Notes: generated from the sequence alone by a model not told the origin. A stretch of 64,000 bases of DNA from Halosimplex pelagicum (GCF_013415905.1 NZ_CP058909.1:1364001-1428000), one strand, 5' to 3'. Positions 1 through 9,770 are shown, counted from the first letter of the stretch. Made by a program: numbers and translations.

Positions 1-1
1 G

Positions 2-2155
2 CTCGCGGTCACGTACCTCCCCGTACTCGCCGTCGGATTCGTCGCCGGTGCCGCGGCGGCGTTCCCGGCAGTCCGACGGCCGCCCGCGGCGCTCACTTAC
101 CCGTCGGGCAGTGATGGGCGCTCCTTGCTCGGGCGGCGACTCGGCGTCGGCCTGCCCGCCCCCCTCCAGCCCCGCGTGCTCGACTGGCGGGCCGCCGTTC
201 CCACGGCGGCGACGATTGCCGTCTTCGCGACGCTCGTCCTGCTGGTCCTCTCGGGCGGTGCCGTGGCCGGCCCGCTCGCGGGCGGATCGAGCGCGACGGT
301 ACTGGAGTCGGGCGCGATCCACCCGATCGCCAGCAGCGTGCCCCAGTCACACGCCGATGCCTTCCGGGACGCGGGGATCGCTGCGAGCCCGGAGATCTTG
401 CTGTTTGGCGTCATTGACGACCGACCGACGATCGTCAGAGGCGCCCGTTACGACGACTTTGCGGCGGTCACGGATGCCGAACTGCGTCGCGGTCACCCCT
501 CCCGAGAGCGCGACGAGGCGATGGTGGGGAGCGACCTCGCACGCACACACGGCCTCGCGGTCGGCGATACGGTGGTCGTCGGGAGCGGGCTGCACCCAAC
601 GCTCGAACGCGTCACGGTCGTCGGCCGCTACGACGCGCCCGGCGCCTACGACGACCAACTGCTCGTGCCGCTCGCAGCCGGCCAACATCTCTCGACCAGA
701 GACGATGGGTCGGTCAACTTCGTCCGCCTCGAACGCGCTCTCGGCGACGATGCGCCGGCCGAAGGGGTGCAGGTCCTCGATGTCACCGTCGACCGGCCGG
801 TGACGACGCCGACGGTCGGTGTCAACGTTTCGCTCGTCAACGTGGCCGACGAGGCGGCGACACGAACGCTCGCGGTCACGCTCGGCGAGGAGCGGCGCAC
901 GCGCTCGGTCGCGCTCGACCCGAGCGAGCGACGGGAGATTCGGTTCACGCTTCCCGTCCCGTCAGCGGGAAGTTACCGGCTCTCGGTCGGAAACCGCAGC
1001 CAGACAGTGACGGTCCGGTCGCCCGGCGCGCTCCTCATCCAGGGACTGCCCGACGCGGTCCCCCCGGGGAGTTCCCCAGTCGTTCGGGTGCGGACGGTCG
1101 CCGGCGCGCCCGCCGCGAACGCGACGGTCGCGGTCGGGAACCGGACGGAATCGGTCGGTCGGGATGGGCGGGTCCGCGTCCCGTTCCCGGCAGCCGGCGA
1201 GGCCACGGTCCGTGCGACGGCGGGCGAGCGGACGGCCGAGCGGACGGTCGCCGTCGACCCGAACGCGACGCGCCGGCTCGGAACGACGGTCCGCGTCCGC
1301 CCGCGGAACGTGAGCGAACTCACCGCACCGACAGCGACGGTCCGGCTCTCGAACCCGTGGAACCGGACCGCTCGTCGGACGGTTACCCTTCGTGGACCTG
1401 GGACTGCCGACGAGCGGTCCGTCGCGGTCGGCCCGGGTGACTCGACCGCGTGGTCGCTCCCACTCTCGCGCCAACCGCGCGGAGAGTACGCCGTCGCGCT
1501 GGCGCTCAACGGCAGCCGCGTCGACGGGACGACCTACCGGGTGGCCGGCGGCGACGGCGTCTCGACGGTTGCACTCCGCAACGCCGATGTCGCGGAGGGG
1601 GGTGGGCTGGGCGTCGCGATCGCGACGGTGTTCGGCAATCTACAGGTGATCGTCGGCGCGCTGGTCGCGCTCGCCGGGCTGATGGTGAGCGGCACGCTCG
1701 TCGCCTCGCTCGCCCGGACGATCCACGCCCGAGAACGCACGCTGGGGATCTACCGCGCGACGGGCGCCTCACCACGCCGGGTGATCGGACTCCTCTGTCG
1801 TGACGGCCTCCTCGTCGGCGTCGTCGGCGTCGCGCTCGGTGTGGCGGCCGGCGCCGCGGCGCTCCTCGTCCTGGCGTCACAGGGGGTGCTCGTCTTCTTC
1901 GGGATCGCCGTCGTTCCCGCGTTCACGCCGGGCCGACTGGCCCTCGTCGCCGGCGTCGCACTCGCGCTCGTCTTCGTCGGCGTCCTGGTCCCGGCGATCG
2001 CGTTCGTCCGTCGCCCGCCCGCGGCGCTGTTCGGTGGCGACACCGCCAGTGGGGCCGAGGCCGCCGACAGCTCCGAAACCGCGCTCCCCCCGACGGCCGG
2101 ACTCGACGGGGAGCCCGGTGACGACCGCCGCCGACCGGACGGAGGCGACCCGTGA
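2..2155 (+). CDS. FtsX-family ABC transporter permease, 5' end outside the window
   Basis: The frame is open from base 2, so the gene begins upstream. The first residues read as the end of an FtsX domain (membrane helix, then VRRPPAAL). A helix of a second unit follows, then a long extracytoplasmic region with Ig-like and invasin-like beta segments rich in Asn-x-Thr sites. A C-terminal FtsX domain (bases about 1600-2040) carries the typical ARERTLGIYRATGASPRRV signature. This duplicated FtsX plan is known from MacB/LolE-like export permeases, whose ATPase should lie upstream. Substrate cannot be inferred. The stop overlaps the next start (GTGA), implying cotranscription. Confidence 0.85.
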   Translation, partial: LAVTYLPVLAVGFVAGAAAAFPAVRRPPAALTYPSGSDGRSLLGRRLGVGLPAPLQPRVLDWRAAVPTAATIAVFATLVLLVLSGGAVAGPLAGGSSATVLESGAIHPIASSVPQSHADAFRDAGIAASPEILLFGVIDDRPTIVRGARYDDFAAVTDAELRRGHPSRERDEAMVGSDLARTHGLAVGDTVVVGSGLHPTLERVTVVGRYDAPGAYDDQLLVPLAAGQHLSTRDDGSVNFVRLERALGDDAPAEGVQVLDVTVDRPVTTPTVGVNVSLVNVADEAATRTLAVTLGEERRTRSVALDPSERREIRFTLPVPSAGSYRLSVGNRSQTVTVRSPGALLIQGLPDAVPPGSSPVVRVRTVAGAPAANATVAVGNRTESVGRDGRVRVPFPAAGEATVRATAGERTAERTVAVDPNATRRLGTTVRVRPRNVSELTAPTATVRLSNPWNRTARRTVTLRGPGTADERSVAVGPGDSTAWSLPLSRQPRGEYAVALALNGSRVDGTTYRVAGGDGVSTVALRNADVAEGGGLGVAIATVFGNLQVIVGALVALAGLMVSGTLVASLARTIHARERTLGIYRATGASPRRVIGLLCRDGLLVGVVGVALGVAAGAAALLVLASQGVLVFFGIAVVPAFTPGRLALVAGVALALVFVGVLVPAIAFVRRPPAALFGGDTASGAEAADSSETALPPTAGLDGEPGDDRRRPDGGDP

Positions 2156-3816
2156 GGGGTCGCTGGACGCCGCGCCGCACGCTCGCAGCGTTGACGGCAG
2201 TCTTCGCGGTCGGGGTCGCCCTCCGCGCGCTCCCGCTGTGGCAGTCGCCACTCCCGTTCAACCCCGACGGGCTCGTCCACGCGCGCAACGTCCACCGGAC
2301 CGTCCGGACTGGCCACTTTCCACTGTCGATCATGGCCACCGACGACCTGGGATTCGGCGCCCTTCTCGCCGTTGCCCAGTCCGTCACCGGCGTCCGCAGC
2401 GTCGCGCTCGCCCAGCCGTTGATCGCCGTCGTCGGAACCGTCCCCGCACTGGTTGCGGGCGCACTCGCCACGCGAACGAGCCGTCACCTCGGCCTGGCTC
2501 CCGACCGTGCCCGGTTCGCAGGACTTCTCGCGACCCTCCTGCTCGCTGTTGAGGGGATCTACCTCTATCGGTCGATGCCTGTCGACGAGCAGACGCCGGG
2601 GCTCTCCCTGCTCGCGATCGCCGTCGTCTCCGTCGTCGCCGCGCTCTGGTCGGACGACCGGCGCTGGTTCCTCGTCGCACTACCCGCGCTACTGGTCGTC
2701 CCGCCGCTGCACAACCTCGAAGGGTTCGTCCTCGGACTCACCCTGCTGGTCCTCGCCGGGCTGGCGGCGCTCCCGCGGACCCGAAGCCAAGTCCCCGCGT
2801 CCGCGGCACTCGCGCTCGCAGTCGGGTTCTGGGGGTACTTCGCGGCCTATAACATCGGCCTTGCCCGGCTTACGACGGCGCAGCTCACCCAGACCGGCCG
2901 CCTCACGGCCGCACCCGGGCTGCTGGTCGCGTGGCTGATCCTCTGTTTCACCGTCGTCGCGCTCGTGTCGCGCTCGCGCCCCCGTACGCAACGGGTCCTG
3001 CTCGCTGCCCCGTTCCTGACGCTGTTCGCTCTGTTGGCGGTCAACGCCGTCTCCCCAGTCTTCCCAGGAACCCCCACGACGACGCGTGGGACCCTTCTCC
3101 CGGCGCTCCCTTTGCTCGTGCCGATACTCGTCGCCGTCTGGGCGTACCCGTTCCTCCATCGAACGACCGAATCGAACGTCGCCGTGGTCGCCCTTGCCGC
3201 GGGGCCGCTTGCACTGATCGGGTTTGCCCTCTCGGCCGCGCTGACGCCGGCGTATCTCGACACGGCGGTTCGAACCCACTGGTTCCTGCACCTCCCCGTG
3301 TTGGCGCTCGCCGCGGTCGGGTGTGCCGTCGCCGTCCGGTCGGTCGCTCCCGACCGACGGCGCGTCCGAACGCTCGCCGTCTGCGCTCTTGTCGTCGCCG
3401 TCGCGGTCAGTATCCCCGTCGCATTCGCCGGGCTCTCGTTGCACCCCTACAAGGGGGTAACGACGACCGGGGAGTTTACCGCCTCGACGTTCGCCCACGA
3501 CCACGTCGAGGGCCCGTGGACGAGTGACAACCACCTCGTCAGGATCACCAACTACCACTCGACGAATGTCTCTGGGACCGAGACGCCGCTGTACGACTGG
3601 ATCACTAATCCCGATGCGCTACCACCGAGCTGTCCCGTCGTAACCAAGGACTCGTGGGTGACCGTCGGCGCTCAGTTCTTCCCTCAGCCTCCAGCCACAG
3701 TTGCATCGGATCGATTTCGGTCGTTACATCACGGCTCTCACCGAGTCTATCACGGCGGGTCGACCCAGACGCTAACTGTCCTCAAACCACGTCGAGTGTC
3801 GAGAAGTCAGTGTTAG
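2152..3816 (+). CDS. Polytopic membrane protein, possibly GT-C glycosyltransferase-like
   Basis: 554 residues with a GTG start overlapping the upstream stop by four bases. About 12 hydrophobic segments are followed by a soluble C-terminal tail of about 110 residues. An early loop after the first helix contains FNPDGLVHARNVHR. Acidic residues in the first extracytoplasmic loop are typical of GT-C lipid-linked sugar transferases, but this assignment is an inference and no diagnostic motif is certain. Overlap with the ABC permease suggests a shared export or envelope role. The last 250 bases are less GC-rich than the rest, perhaps a junction with the next region. Confidence 0.7.
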   Translation: MRGRWTPRRTLAALTAVFAVGVALRALPLWQSPLPFNPDGLVHARNVHRTVRTGHFPLSIMATDDLGFGALLAVAQSVTGVRSVALAQPLIAVVGTVPALVAGALATRTSRHLGLAPDRARFAGLLATLLLAVEGIYLYRSMPVDEQTPGLSLLAIAVVSVVAALWSDDRRWFLVALPALLVVPPLHNLEGFVLGLTLLVLAGLAALPRTRSQVPASAALALAVGFWGYFAAYNIGLARLTTAQLTQTGRLTAAPGLLVAWLILCFTVVALVSRSRPRTQRVLLAAPFLTLFALLAVNAVSPVFPGTPTTTRGTLLPALPLLVPILVAVWAYPFLHRTTESNVAVVALAAGPLALIGFALSAALTPAYLDTAVRTHWFLHLPVLALAAVGCAVAVRSVAPDRRRVRTLAVCALVVAVAVSIPVAFAGLSLHPYKGVTTTGEFTASTFAHDHVEGPWTSDNHLVRITNYHSTNVSGTETPLYDWITNPDALPPSCPVVTKDSWVTVGAQFFPQPPATVASDRFRSLHHGSHRVYHGGSTQTLTVLKPRRVSRSQC

Positions 3817-3829
3817 GATCTCTCTCGGG

Positions 3830-4486
3830 CTATCGGGTCGTCCACTCTCCTCCCTGATATTCGATCACAGTATCGAACAACTCGGCGAGTGTCGCAATCG
3901 TCTGTTCGTCGTGTGCGCGTCGGTCCATATGGTAGTGTCCGATGGCGCCGATCTCCTGGCATCGATCGGTGAGGACACGGAGGAATTTGAACGCCTGATC
4001 GAGATCGACGTACTGTAAGAGTGCGGACACGGACTCGAAACAGATGACGACTTGCCGGTCGGACGCTGTTTCGGTCCACTCGTCGAGACAATCCGAGACC
4101 CGGACGCCCAGCCGAGTGAGGTTCTGTGGTGACGTAACGCGCTCGATTTCTCTATCTGACGAGCTTTCCTGTGCATCTGTCGATGCCGGTTTCGAGCGAG
4201 CGTCGGCGTCAACAGTAATGATACGGTTCCGTGCCGGATACGTTCCTACGTGCTGCTGCCACGCCGCGAGATACTCGTCCGGGGACCGGGTGAACAAGAC
4301 TGAGAGCGCGTTGATTTCCTCCGGCGCCGTCGGCGTCAGTAAGTCTAGACAGACCTGCGTCTGTTCCTCCCGAAGCGACGGGCAGCAGACGAGTACGCTG
4401 TCGCCTGGGTGGACACTCATTTCGGCCCGATCGGCGATTATGCACATTATTTCGAAGTTAGAATTACCATTCATTTTCATGTCCAT
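3830..4486 (-). CDS. DUF7504-like haloarchaeal RecA/KaiC-fold protein
   Basis: About 218 residues. The sequence has the alternating strand-helix pattern of a RecA-fold domain: GDSVLVCCP early, where a P-loop would be expected but no GKT/S is present, then QVVICFESVSALLQYVDLDQAFKFLRVL, resembling the Walker-B and following helix of KaiC-like proteins. Such P-loop-less proteins are widespread in haloarchaea (DUF7504) and are often linked to HalOD1 or sensor proteins, with unknown role. The start at 4486 (MDMKMNG) is preferred, but three in-frame ATGs lie within 12 bases and a longer form from 4531 is possible. It converges with the upstream membrane-protein gene. Confidence 0.65.
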   Translation of the reverse strand: MDMKMNGNSNFEIMCIIADRAEMSVHPGDSVLVCCPSLREEQTQVCLDLLTPTAPEEINALSVLFTRSPDEYLAAWQQHVGTYPARNRIITVDADARSKPASTDAQESSSDREIERVTSPQNLTRLGVRVSDCLDEWTETASDRQVVICFESVSALLQYVDLDQAFKFLRVLTDRCQEIGAIGHYHMDRRAHDEQTIATLAELFDTVIEYQGGEWTTR

Positions 4487-5164
4487 AAGTCTACGTCTAC
4501 CGGCAGAGTATCCGCGAAACGAGTACATCAAAGCCTAATCAAGGTCAGGAGTCACGACGATCGGTTTGTACACTACCAACGACTATCTAGCGGTGGGTAG
4601 CTTAATTTGTAATTCTTACCGGTTCGCAAATCAAGGGCAATACGTACGACTCCCTCTCGAAGATCTATCTCAGAGTGCCATGTGTGGTACCGATCTGTTT
4701 CTCCGAACCGGCGAAACAAGCGAGATGAACTCAGCGATACGCTTGTTCATCCCTGGTCTGGGCCTTGTTTAAACGCGTAATTTCTGGGTGTTGAGTGGCG
4801 AAACTGAGTTTGATGTTTCTGACAGCGCATTTCAGAATGAGGTCGCGGAACTGTCCGAATCAGATTCGCGCACGAACGGCCTCGTCTGTCGACACTGACC
4901 GACTGGCTGACCCACGTCGAAACCAAGCGCGGTCCCTAGAACGTACTGGCAGTGGAACGACCACGACTGGACACTAGCGAATTATGGGGAACAATCGCGT
5001 TCACGTGACCAACCTAGTTTCAGCGAACTCGCAAGTTCACAGCCGGGGTAATCGACTGATGGGATTACCCATGGAGGATCTTCGCCGTTCACGGCGGGAA
5101 GAAAGTCAATCCGGGGACGCTCCCGGCTCGTCCCGCCCGCGGCGTACGTGGCTGACTCCGGCCG
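4487..5164. other. Gap with no convincing gene; TTCA-loop hairpin at its end
   Basis: Short open frames here are basic and lack haloarchaeal codon bias. At 5083-5096 a five-base-pair stem (CGCCG/CGGCG) encloses a TTCA loop, with an interrupted TCTTC/GAAGA extension. The same loop is found at both ends of the TnpB element at 26.7-28.1 kb, so this may be a decayed IS200/IS605 end. Confidence 0.35.
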
Positions 5165-6712
5165 CTACTCCATGTAGCCGAGTTCGGTCAGGCGGTCGGC
5201 CACCTCCTCGGAGGGGCCGCCCGCACGGGCGTCCTCGTGGTCGATTGGGGCCTGCGTGCCCACGTCGGGGTCGTCGACGAAGATGTCGAGCACTTCGCCG
5301 TCCACGTCGGTCGGGATGTCGACGCCGTGGGCGGCGAGGATCGTCGGCGCGATGTCGCGGATGTCGATCTCGGGGATCTCGCCGCGGGACCGGAAGTCCG
5401 GCCCGTCGGCGACGAAGATACCTGTCGGCGTGTTCTCGGCGGCCCAGCGGTCGGGTTCGGTCTGGACGGCGTCACCGCCCATCCCGTCGTTGACGTGGAC
5501 GCCCGGGCGCTGGTCGACGACCACGTCCGGCCCGATGTCGACGTAGGGCCCGTCGTACACCGATTCGGCGCGGTAGACGCCGGTGAACAGCGGCTCGCCG
5601 TTCTCGTCGGTGACCTCCTTCAGGTCGGCGATGAGGTCCTCGCGGACCGACGCCACGTCGAACCGGGGGTTGACGTAGATCGGCCCCTGGCCGCTGGCCA
5701 GCGCCTTCGTCTGCTCGGGCACGATCAGTTCCATCTTGCGCTCGCGTTTGGCCCCCGCGCTCTGGGGGACGAGTTCCTGAACGCTCTCGGGGACCGTCTT
5801 CGCGAGGACGTCGACGATCCCGAAGCGCTTGGCCACGTCCAGCGCGTTCTCGCGGGTGAGCCCCACCTGTTGGAAGTAGTCCTCGACGCCGCTCGCACGG
5901 GTGAGATAGCCGTTCTCGGCGAGCCACTCGTTGACGTAGAACTCCGTCGTCGTCGCCGCCGCGCCGTGGTCGGACATGACCACGAGGTTGGTGTCGTCCA
6001 GCTCCGCGAGTTCGCCGAGCCACTCATCGACCAGTTGCCACGCCCGCCTGGTCGGTTCCTCGTCCCAGAAGAAGTGATGCAACACGTTCAGGTAGAACAG
6101 CGTGACGTGCGTGAACTCCAGGTCCTCCTCCAGAAAGAGGTCCTTCGCGACCTGTAATCGGAGCTCGAACAGGCGCAGGATCTCCTCGACCTCGGCGCCG
6201 CGCTCGTCGTTCGACGAGAGGAGGGGGTCGGGGTGAACCTGATAGTCGTAGCGGTCGGAGAGTTCCGCCTCGAACTCGGGCGGGTGGGTGTAGCCGGTAT
6301 CGAGCGAGCGGTACTCGCCTTCGACGGCGTCCGGTCCCCCCGAGACCACGTACCCGTCGATCTCCCGGGGTGGATACATCGACGGCATGTTGACGACGGC
6401 CGCGCGCTGGCCGTCGGCGTTGAGGTAATCCCACAGCTCGGCGGTCTTGTAGTCGCTGCTGCTCATGATGTCGATTCGCTCGTCGGCGAGGTCGATGCGT
6501 TCCCACCAGTAGACGCTATGCTTGCCGGGATTCTTCCCGGAGGCGTAGCACTTCCAGTTCGGATAGGTGACCGGCGGGAGGCAACTGCGGCTGGTCGCGT
6601 AGGTGCCCGACTCGCGGAGCGCGGCGAGGTTGGGGAGGAGCCCCTCTTCGATCCAGGGCTCGGTCAGCAGCCAGCTGGCGCCGTCGAGCCCGACAACGAA
6701 GGTCCGCGTCAT
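5165..6712 (-). CDS. Alkaline-phosphatase-superfamily phosphodiesterase or phosphatase
   Basis: 515 residues. The N-terminus FVVGLDGASW supplies the first metal-binding Asp. PVTYPNWKCYASGKNPGKHSVYWW corresponds to the nucleophile region of type I phosphodiesterase / nucleotide pyrophosphatase enzymes, VVMSDHG is a second metal site, and HVNDGMGG lies near the C-terminus with IRDIAPTILAAHGV. It ends in LTELGYME, the usual tail of haloarchaeal sulfatase-like proteins. The start is ATG 6712, because residues upstream of it are basic and unlike the family. Neighbours (flippase remnant, GT2) suggest modification or turnover of surface glycans or lipid-linked sugars; the substrate is not known. Confidence 0.85.
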   Translation of the reverse strand: MTRTFVVGLDGASWLLTEPWIEEGLLPNLAALRESGTYATSRSCLPPVTYPNWKCYASGKNPGKHSVYWWERIDLADERIDIMSSSDYKTAELWDYLNADGQRAAVVNMPSMYPPREIDGYVVSGGPDAVEGEYRSLDTGYTHPPEFEAELSDRYDYQVHPDPLLSSNDERGAEVEEILRLFELRLQVAKDLFLEEDLEFTHVTLFYLNVLHHFFWDEEPTRRAWQLVDEWLGELAELDDTNLVVMSDHGAAATTTEFYVNEWLAENGYLTRASGVEDYFQQVGLTRENALDVAKRFGIVDVLAKTVPESVQELVPQSAGAKRERKMELIVPEQTKALASGQGPIYVNPRFDVASVREDLIADLKEVTDENGEPLFTGVYRAESVYDGPYVDIGPDVVVDQRPGVHVNDGMGGDAVQTEPDRWAAENTPTGIFVADGPDFRSRGEIPEIDIRDIAPTILAAHGVDIPTDVDGEVLDIFVDDPDVGTQAPIDHEDARAGGPSEEVADRLTELGYME

Positions 6713-6797
6713 TGTCGGAATCCCGTGAGGCCGGCGGAAATACGTTTCGCACCTCCGAACTTCGGTTCGAGACCGACGACGCCGCGAGCGGTCGTCC

Positions 6798-7262
6798 TCA
6801 CCCGTCGCCGCCGCGCGCGAGCAGGTCACCGAGGTCGACGTTCGCAGCGGGGAGCCAGCCGATCACCGCGGGGAGGTAGACGCCGAACGTCCGGTCGACG
6901 AGGACGACAACCGGCGCGAGTTCCGGTGCGACGCCGAGCGCGAGGAGGACAGCCGTCGCCGAGACCACCGTGACGCCGACCCCGCCGGGGGTCAGCGGCA
7001 GGACGGTCACGCTGTAGGCCGTGACGAGCACGACCGGCAGGAGGGCAGCGGGTGCGACCTCCTCTCTCCGAGGCCCGTGAGCAGTAGCAAGACCCGCAGC
7101 CCGAGGAAGACCATCAGGGTTCCCAGCTACCCCAGAACGTAGACCCTGACGACCGCGGGACGGCCGGAGAGTCAGCGGAAGACGCTGGCCGAATCGGCGG
7201 TGAACGAGGGCAGCACCCCAGCGAAGTCGGCGAGTCAGCCGCCGAAACGTAGCTCCAAGCTC
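6798..7262 (-). pseudogene. UPF0104 / AglD-type flippase remnant, C-terminal part
   Basis: The longest open piece (6798-7031) reads as two C-terminal helices with YSVTVLPLTPGGVGVTV, the conserved proline-glycine loop of lysylphosphatidylglycerol-synthase-type membrane proteins (UPF0104). The upstream part (to about 7260) resembles the same family (LGTLMVFLGLRVLLLL; FAGVLPSFTADSASVFR) but lies in another frame and is cut by stops. At least one frameshift and two stops make this a pseudogene. Related intact proteins act in lipid-linked sugar handling for archaeal N-glycosylation, which fits the neighbours. Confidence 0.55.
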
Positions 7263-7354
7263 ACGCTGTCTGGTGGAATCATGCGTAACTTAACACGACC
7301 GCGGTCGACGGTCGACCGCCGAACCCGACGGTCATGAACCGGATCTACCACCGG

Positions 7355-7382
7355 AGTTATACCCACGGATCGCGGGATATAA
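7355..7382 (+). promoter_or_regulatory. Candidate TATA elements for the GT2 gene
   Basis: TTATAC (about 7357) and GATATAAG (about 7373) precede ATG 7412. The second is about 32 bases upstream, as expected for a near-leaderless haloarchaeal transcript, and supports 7412 over the upstream in-frame ATG at 7334. Confidence 0.4.
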
Positions 7383-7411
7383 GCGGCAGACACTCGGGGG
7401 TACTAACAGGT

Positions 7412-8485
7412 ATGGCAGTCGTTCCCGCCGGGGTCGTCCCCGGAGTCCTCCCCGGGCTCGACAACGAGGCGCTGACGCTGCTGTTCGTCGGCCTGGCCAT
7501 CGTCGCCCTCCTGTGGGGCTTCGACAGGTACCGGACGACCTTCTCGAAGACGGAGTTCGGCCTCGCGCTCGCGCTCGCGATTGGGCTGCTGACCGTCGGA
7601 CTTGCGCCCGGCCTGTACGGCGCGCTAGCGACTGCGTTTAACCTCGAGAGCCGGTTCCTTCTCATCCAGATCTTCGCCAACGCCACCTTCCTCTTCCTGA
7701 TCCTTTATCTCGTGAGCCGGATCGGCGCGACCCGGGCGGTCGTCAACGATCTCACGCGTGAGTTGGCCGTCGAACAGGCCCCACTCGACGACGACCCCGA
7801 CCGGCGAACGGTGTACGTCGTGATCCCCGCGTACAACGAGGCCGACACCGTCGGCGACGTACTGGACTCGTTTCCCGAGACCGTCCGCGACCACGTCGTG
7901 CGGGCGGTCGTCGTCTCGGACGGTTCCGACGACCGGACGCGGCGGGCCGCCGAGGCCCGCAACGCTATCGTCGTCGAACACCCGCTCAACCAGGGCCAGG
8001 GCGGCGCGCTGAAGACCGGCTTCGAGATCGCCCGAAAACACGGCGCCGACGTGGTCGTGACGATGGACGCCGACGGGCAACACCCGGTCGACCAGCTTGA
8101 CGCGCTCGTCTCGCCGGTCGTCGACGGCGATGCCGACTACGTCATGGGATCGCGCTACCGCGGCCGCGACCGCTCGGGTAACTCGATAACTCGCCGCGGC
8201 GGCATCCGAGCGTTCACGTGGCTCATCAACCGTCTCACCAGGGCCGACATCACCGACTGCACGAACGGCTACCGTGCGATCCGCGGCGACCGCCTCGGGG
8301 AGCTAACGCTTACCGAGGAACGGTTCTCCGCGCCGGAGCTCATCATCGAGGCCCGCAAGAACGGTCTCCGCATCCGGGAGGTACCCGTCACCATTCGCGA
8401 GCGGGAAGCCGGCGAGACGAAGAAACCGGGGCTGGGCTACGCCGTCGGCCTCGCCCGGACCATCGTCGTCACCTGGATCCGGTGA
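7412..8485 (+). CDS. GT2 glycosyltransferase (DPM1-like) with N-terminal DUF2304 helices
   Basis: 357 residues from ATG 7412. The first about 110 residues form three or four hydrophobic segments of DUF2304 type. The GT2 domain follows: VVIPAYNEADTV, VVVSDGSDDRT, the glycine-rich LNQGQGGALKTG, then the DxD-type metal site VTMDADGQHP and GSRYRGRD. It resembles dolichyl-phosphate-mannose / glucose synthases, which load a sugar onto a polyprenyl phosphate at the membrane for protein or lipid glycosylation. The DUF2304-GT2 fusion is common in haloarchaea, usually near N-glycosylation genes. The adjacent flippase and phosphatase remnants support that setting. The actual sugar is unknown. Confidence 0.85.
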   Translation: MAVVPAGVVPGVLPGLDNEALTLLFVGLAIVALLWGFDRYRTTFSKTEFGLALALAIGLLTVGLAPGLYGALATAFNLESRFLLIQIFANATFLFLILYLVSRIGATRAVVNDLTRELAVEQAPLDDDPDRRTVYVVIPAYNEADTVGDVLDSFPETVRDHVVRAVVVSDGSDDRTRRAAEARNAIVVEHPLNQGQGGALKTGFEIARKHGADVVVTMDADGQHPVDQLDALVSPVVDGDADYVMGSRYRGRDRSGNSITRRGGIRAFTWLINRLTRADITDCTNGYRAIRGDRLGELTLTEERFSAPELIIEARKNGLRIREVPVTIREREAGETKKPGLGYAVGLARTIVVTWIR

Positions 8486-8580
8486 CGGTTCGCCACCCGG
8501 AAACGAGAAGGGCTGGCGGTCGTAGCGTGTCGGTCGGCCCCAGCGAAGTCAGCTGCCACCGAGGTCGGCCGTAGGTGGGG

Positions 8581-8664
8581 TCACGAGGCGTCCATGTAGC
8601 CCAGATCTTGGAGCTGCTCTTCGAGTTTCTGGTCGACGACACATTCCAGATCGGGAACATGGCT
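8581..8664 (-). pseudogene. 3' stub of a second sulfatase/alkaline-phosphatase gene
   Basis: The reverse strand reads VVDQKLEEQLQDLGYMDAS then TGA. This matches the terminal helix and L-x-x-LGYM ending of sulfatase-like proteins, including the intact enzyme at 5165-6712 (LTELGYME). A stop codon lies just upstream in frame and no body of the gene remains. It marks a deletion next to the GT2 gene. Confidence 0.55.
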
Positions 8665-8699
8665 GACGCGTAGAAGCTATCGATTGGCGAAGATACCGC

Positions 8700-9060
8700 C
8701 TGTCTCGAAGATCATCCTCCTCCGCGTTCACGCGGAGGAATCCCGAGCGGTAGGTGTTTTAGGTTTGCAGTCCAATTGGCGGACTCCCAGACCGTTCGGG
8801 CGCGGGTAGTCCCACAGCGTCGGACTGTGGACTGCTGGCCTGCCAAATGGCCGGTACCCCTATCCTCGACCATGTATGGCGTCCCGATGTTGGTTTTGCC
8901 ACGGGGGCGCCAGCAGGCGTCAACAGAGTCGGGGGTATCGTGGTGTTCGCTTCGAGCAGTCGGCATGTTGGCATACCCTTCGAGGATGTGATGTTCACCG
9001 ACTGTCCTTTCGGATACTGTCGTCCGAGAGACTCCGTCTCTCGTGATCACGAAAATCTGC
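8700..9060 (-). mobile_element. Probable decayed IS200/IS605-type right end
   Basis: A perfect nine-base-pair hairpin (8718-8726 with 8731-8739, loop TTCA) sits at the left of this stretch, in the same form as the right-end hairpin of the TnpB element at 28095-28114. Reverse-strand frames through 9050 end in GIPPRERGGG, which resembles the Gly/Pro-rich ends of haloarchaeal TnpB frames, but no RuvC or zinc motifs remain. I read it as a remnant end; the rest of the stretch shows no gene. Confidence 0.4.
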
Positions 9061-9389
9061 GATTTTCGAACGACCTCGTTAGGTGGGCGGACAGGCCGCC
9101 GCCGAAAGACGGTTCGGAATCCGCTCCGTTCCGCCCGATTCCTACAGCATCGGCTTGACGCCCTCCGAGAACGCGTTGATGACGAGGCCCTATCCGAAGC
9201 AGTCGAGACGGCACGCGAGGATACAGCTGAAGAGTTTACCGAGAGTACGACTGATCCGTGCCTTTGCAGGAACGATTTCCCGGGGTGTTAGAGTACTATA
9301 ATATAGTCGATAAGAAGGGGGAAGCGGCTGTTGGGAACGATCCAGTGCCTAACTAGGAACTAAGTGACAATCCAGTCTATCACTACGAA
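9061..9389. other. Gap without a supported gene
   Basis: Two overlapping short frames on the + strand are basic and start inside the IS remnant. I see no motif, and the sequence becomes AT-rich near 9290-9330, upstream of the next gene, where a promoter would be expected. Confidence 0.3.
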
Positions 9390-9770
9390 ATGTCGATAGC
9401 GCTCGCGCATTTCGCTTTTGGAGCAGGGATGACGACTCTCCTTGTCACGTTCCTGCTTCCAACAGTATGGTATCCGCGAACGGCTATTTTGGTCGGCGGC
9501 GGGTGGGCAATGGTGCCTGACTTTCACTGGGTGAGCCCCATCGCCAAACAACAACTCCATCGAATTCACCAAACATCGCCCGTGACCGATGTCTTCTGGT
9601 TCCACCGGGTGTGGGACCGCATTGACCCAACCGATTCGAAGACAGTCGCTGCCGTACTCGTTGCATTCTTGATTGTCAGCACAGCGATCGCCGAATGGCG
9701 CCAGTATCGTTCCCCAGAAGCCGTTCGAGTCGCCTATGACTCGTATCTCGATCCCGAGTCATCCGATTGA
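9390..9770 (+). CDS. Small membrane protein of unknown function
   Basis: 126 residues with hydrophobic segments at about 5-25 and 30-45 and another at 90-105. A short conserved-looking loop contains VPDFHWVSP and the charged IHQTSPVTDVFWFHRVWDRIDP, which puts several His and Asp residues near the membrane. The arrangement (helix, then PDFHW, then H) recalls small membrane-bound metal-dependent hydrolase-like proteins seen in haloarchaea, but the match is weak. ATG 9390 is the only good start. It stands alone between IS remnants. Confidence 0.6.
   Translation: MSIALAHFAFGAGMTTLLVTFLLPTVWYPRTAILVGGGWAMVPDFHWVSPIAKQQLHRIHQTSPVTDVFWFHRVWDRIDPTDSKTVAAVLVAFLIVSTAIAEWRQYRSPEAVRVAYDSYLDPESSD

Noticed and set aside
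4795..4977. Possible transposase fragment downstream of the DUF7504 gene
   Set aside because: A reading with FDVSDSAFQNEVAELSESDSR looked coding, but it is short, ends in a stop and matches no transposase motif I can name.
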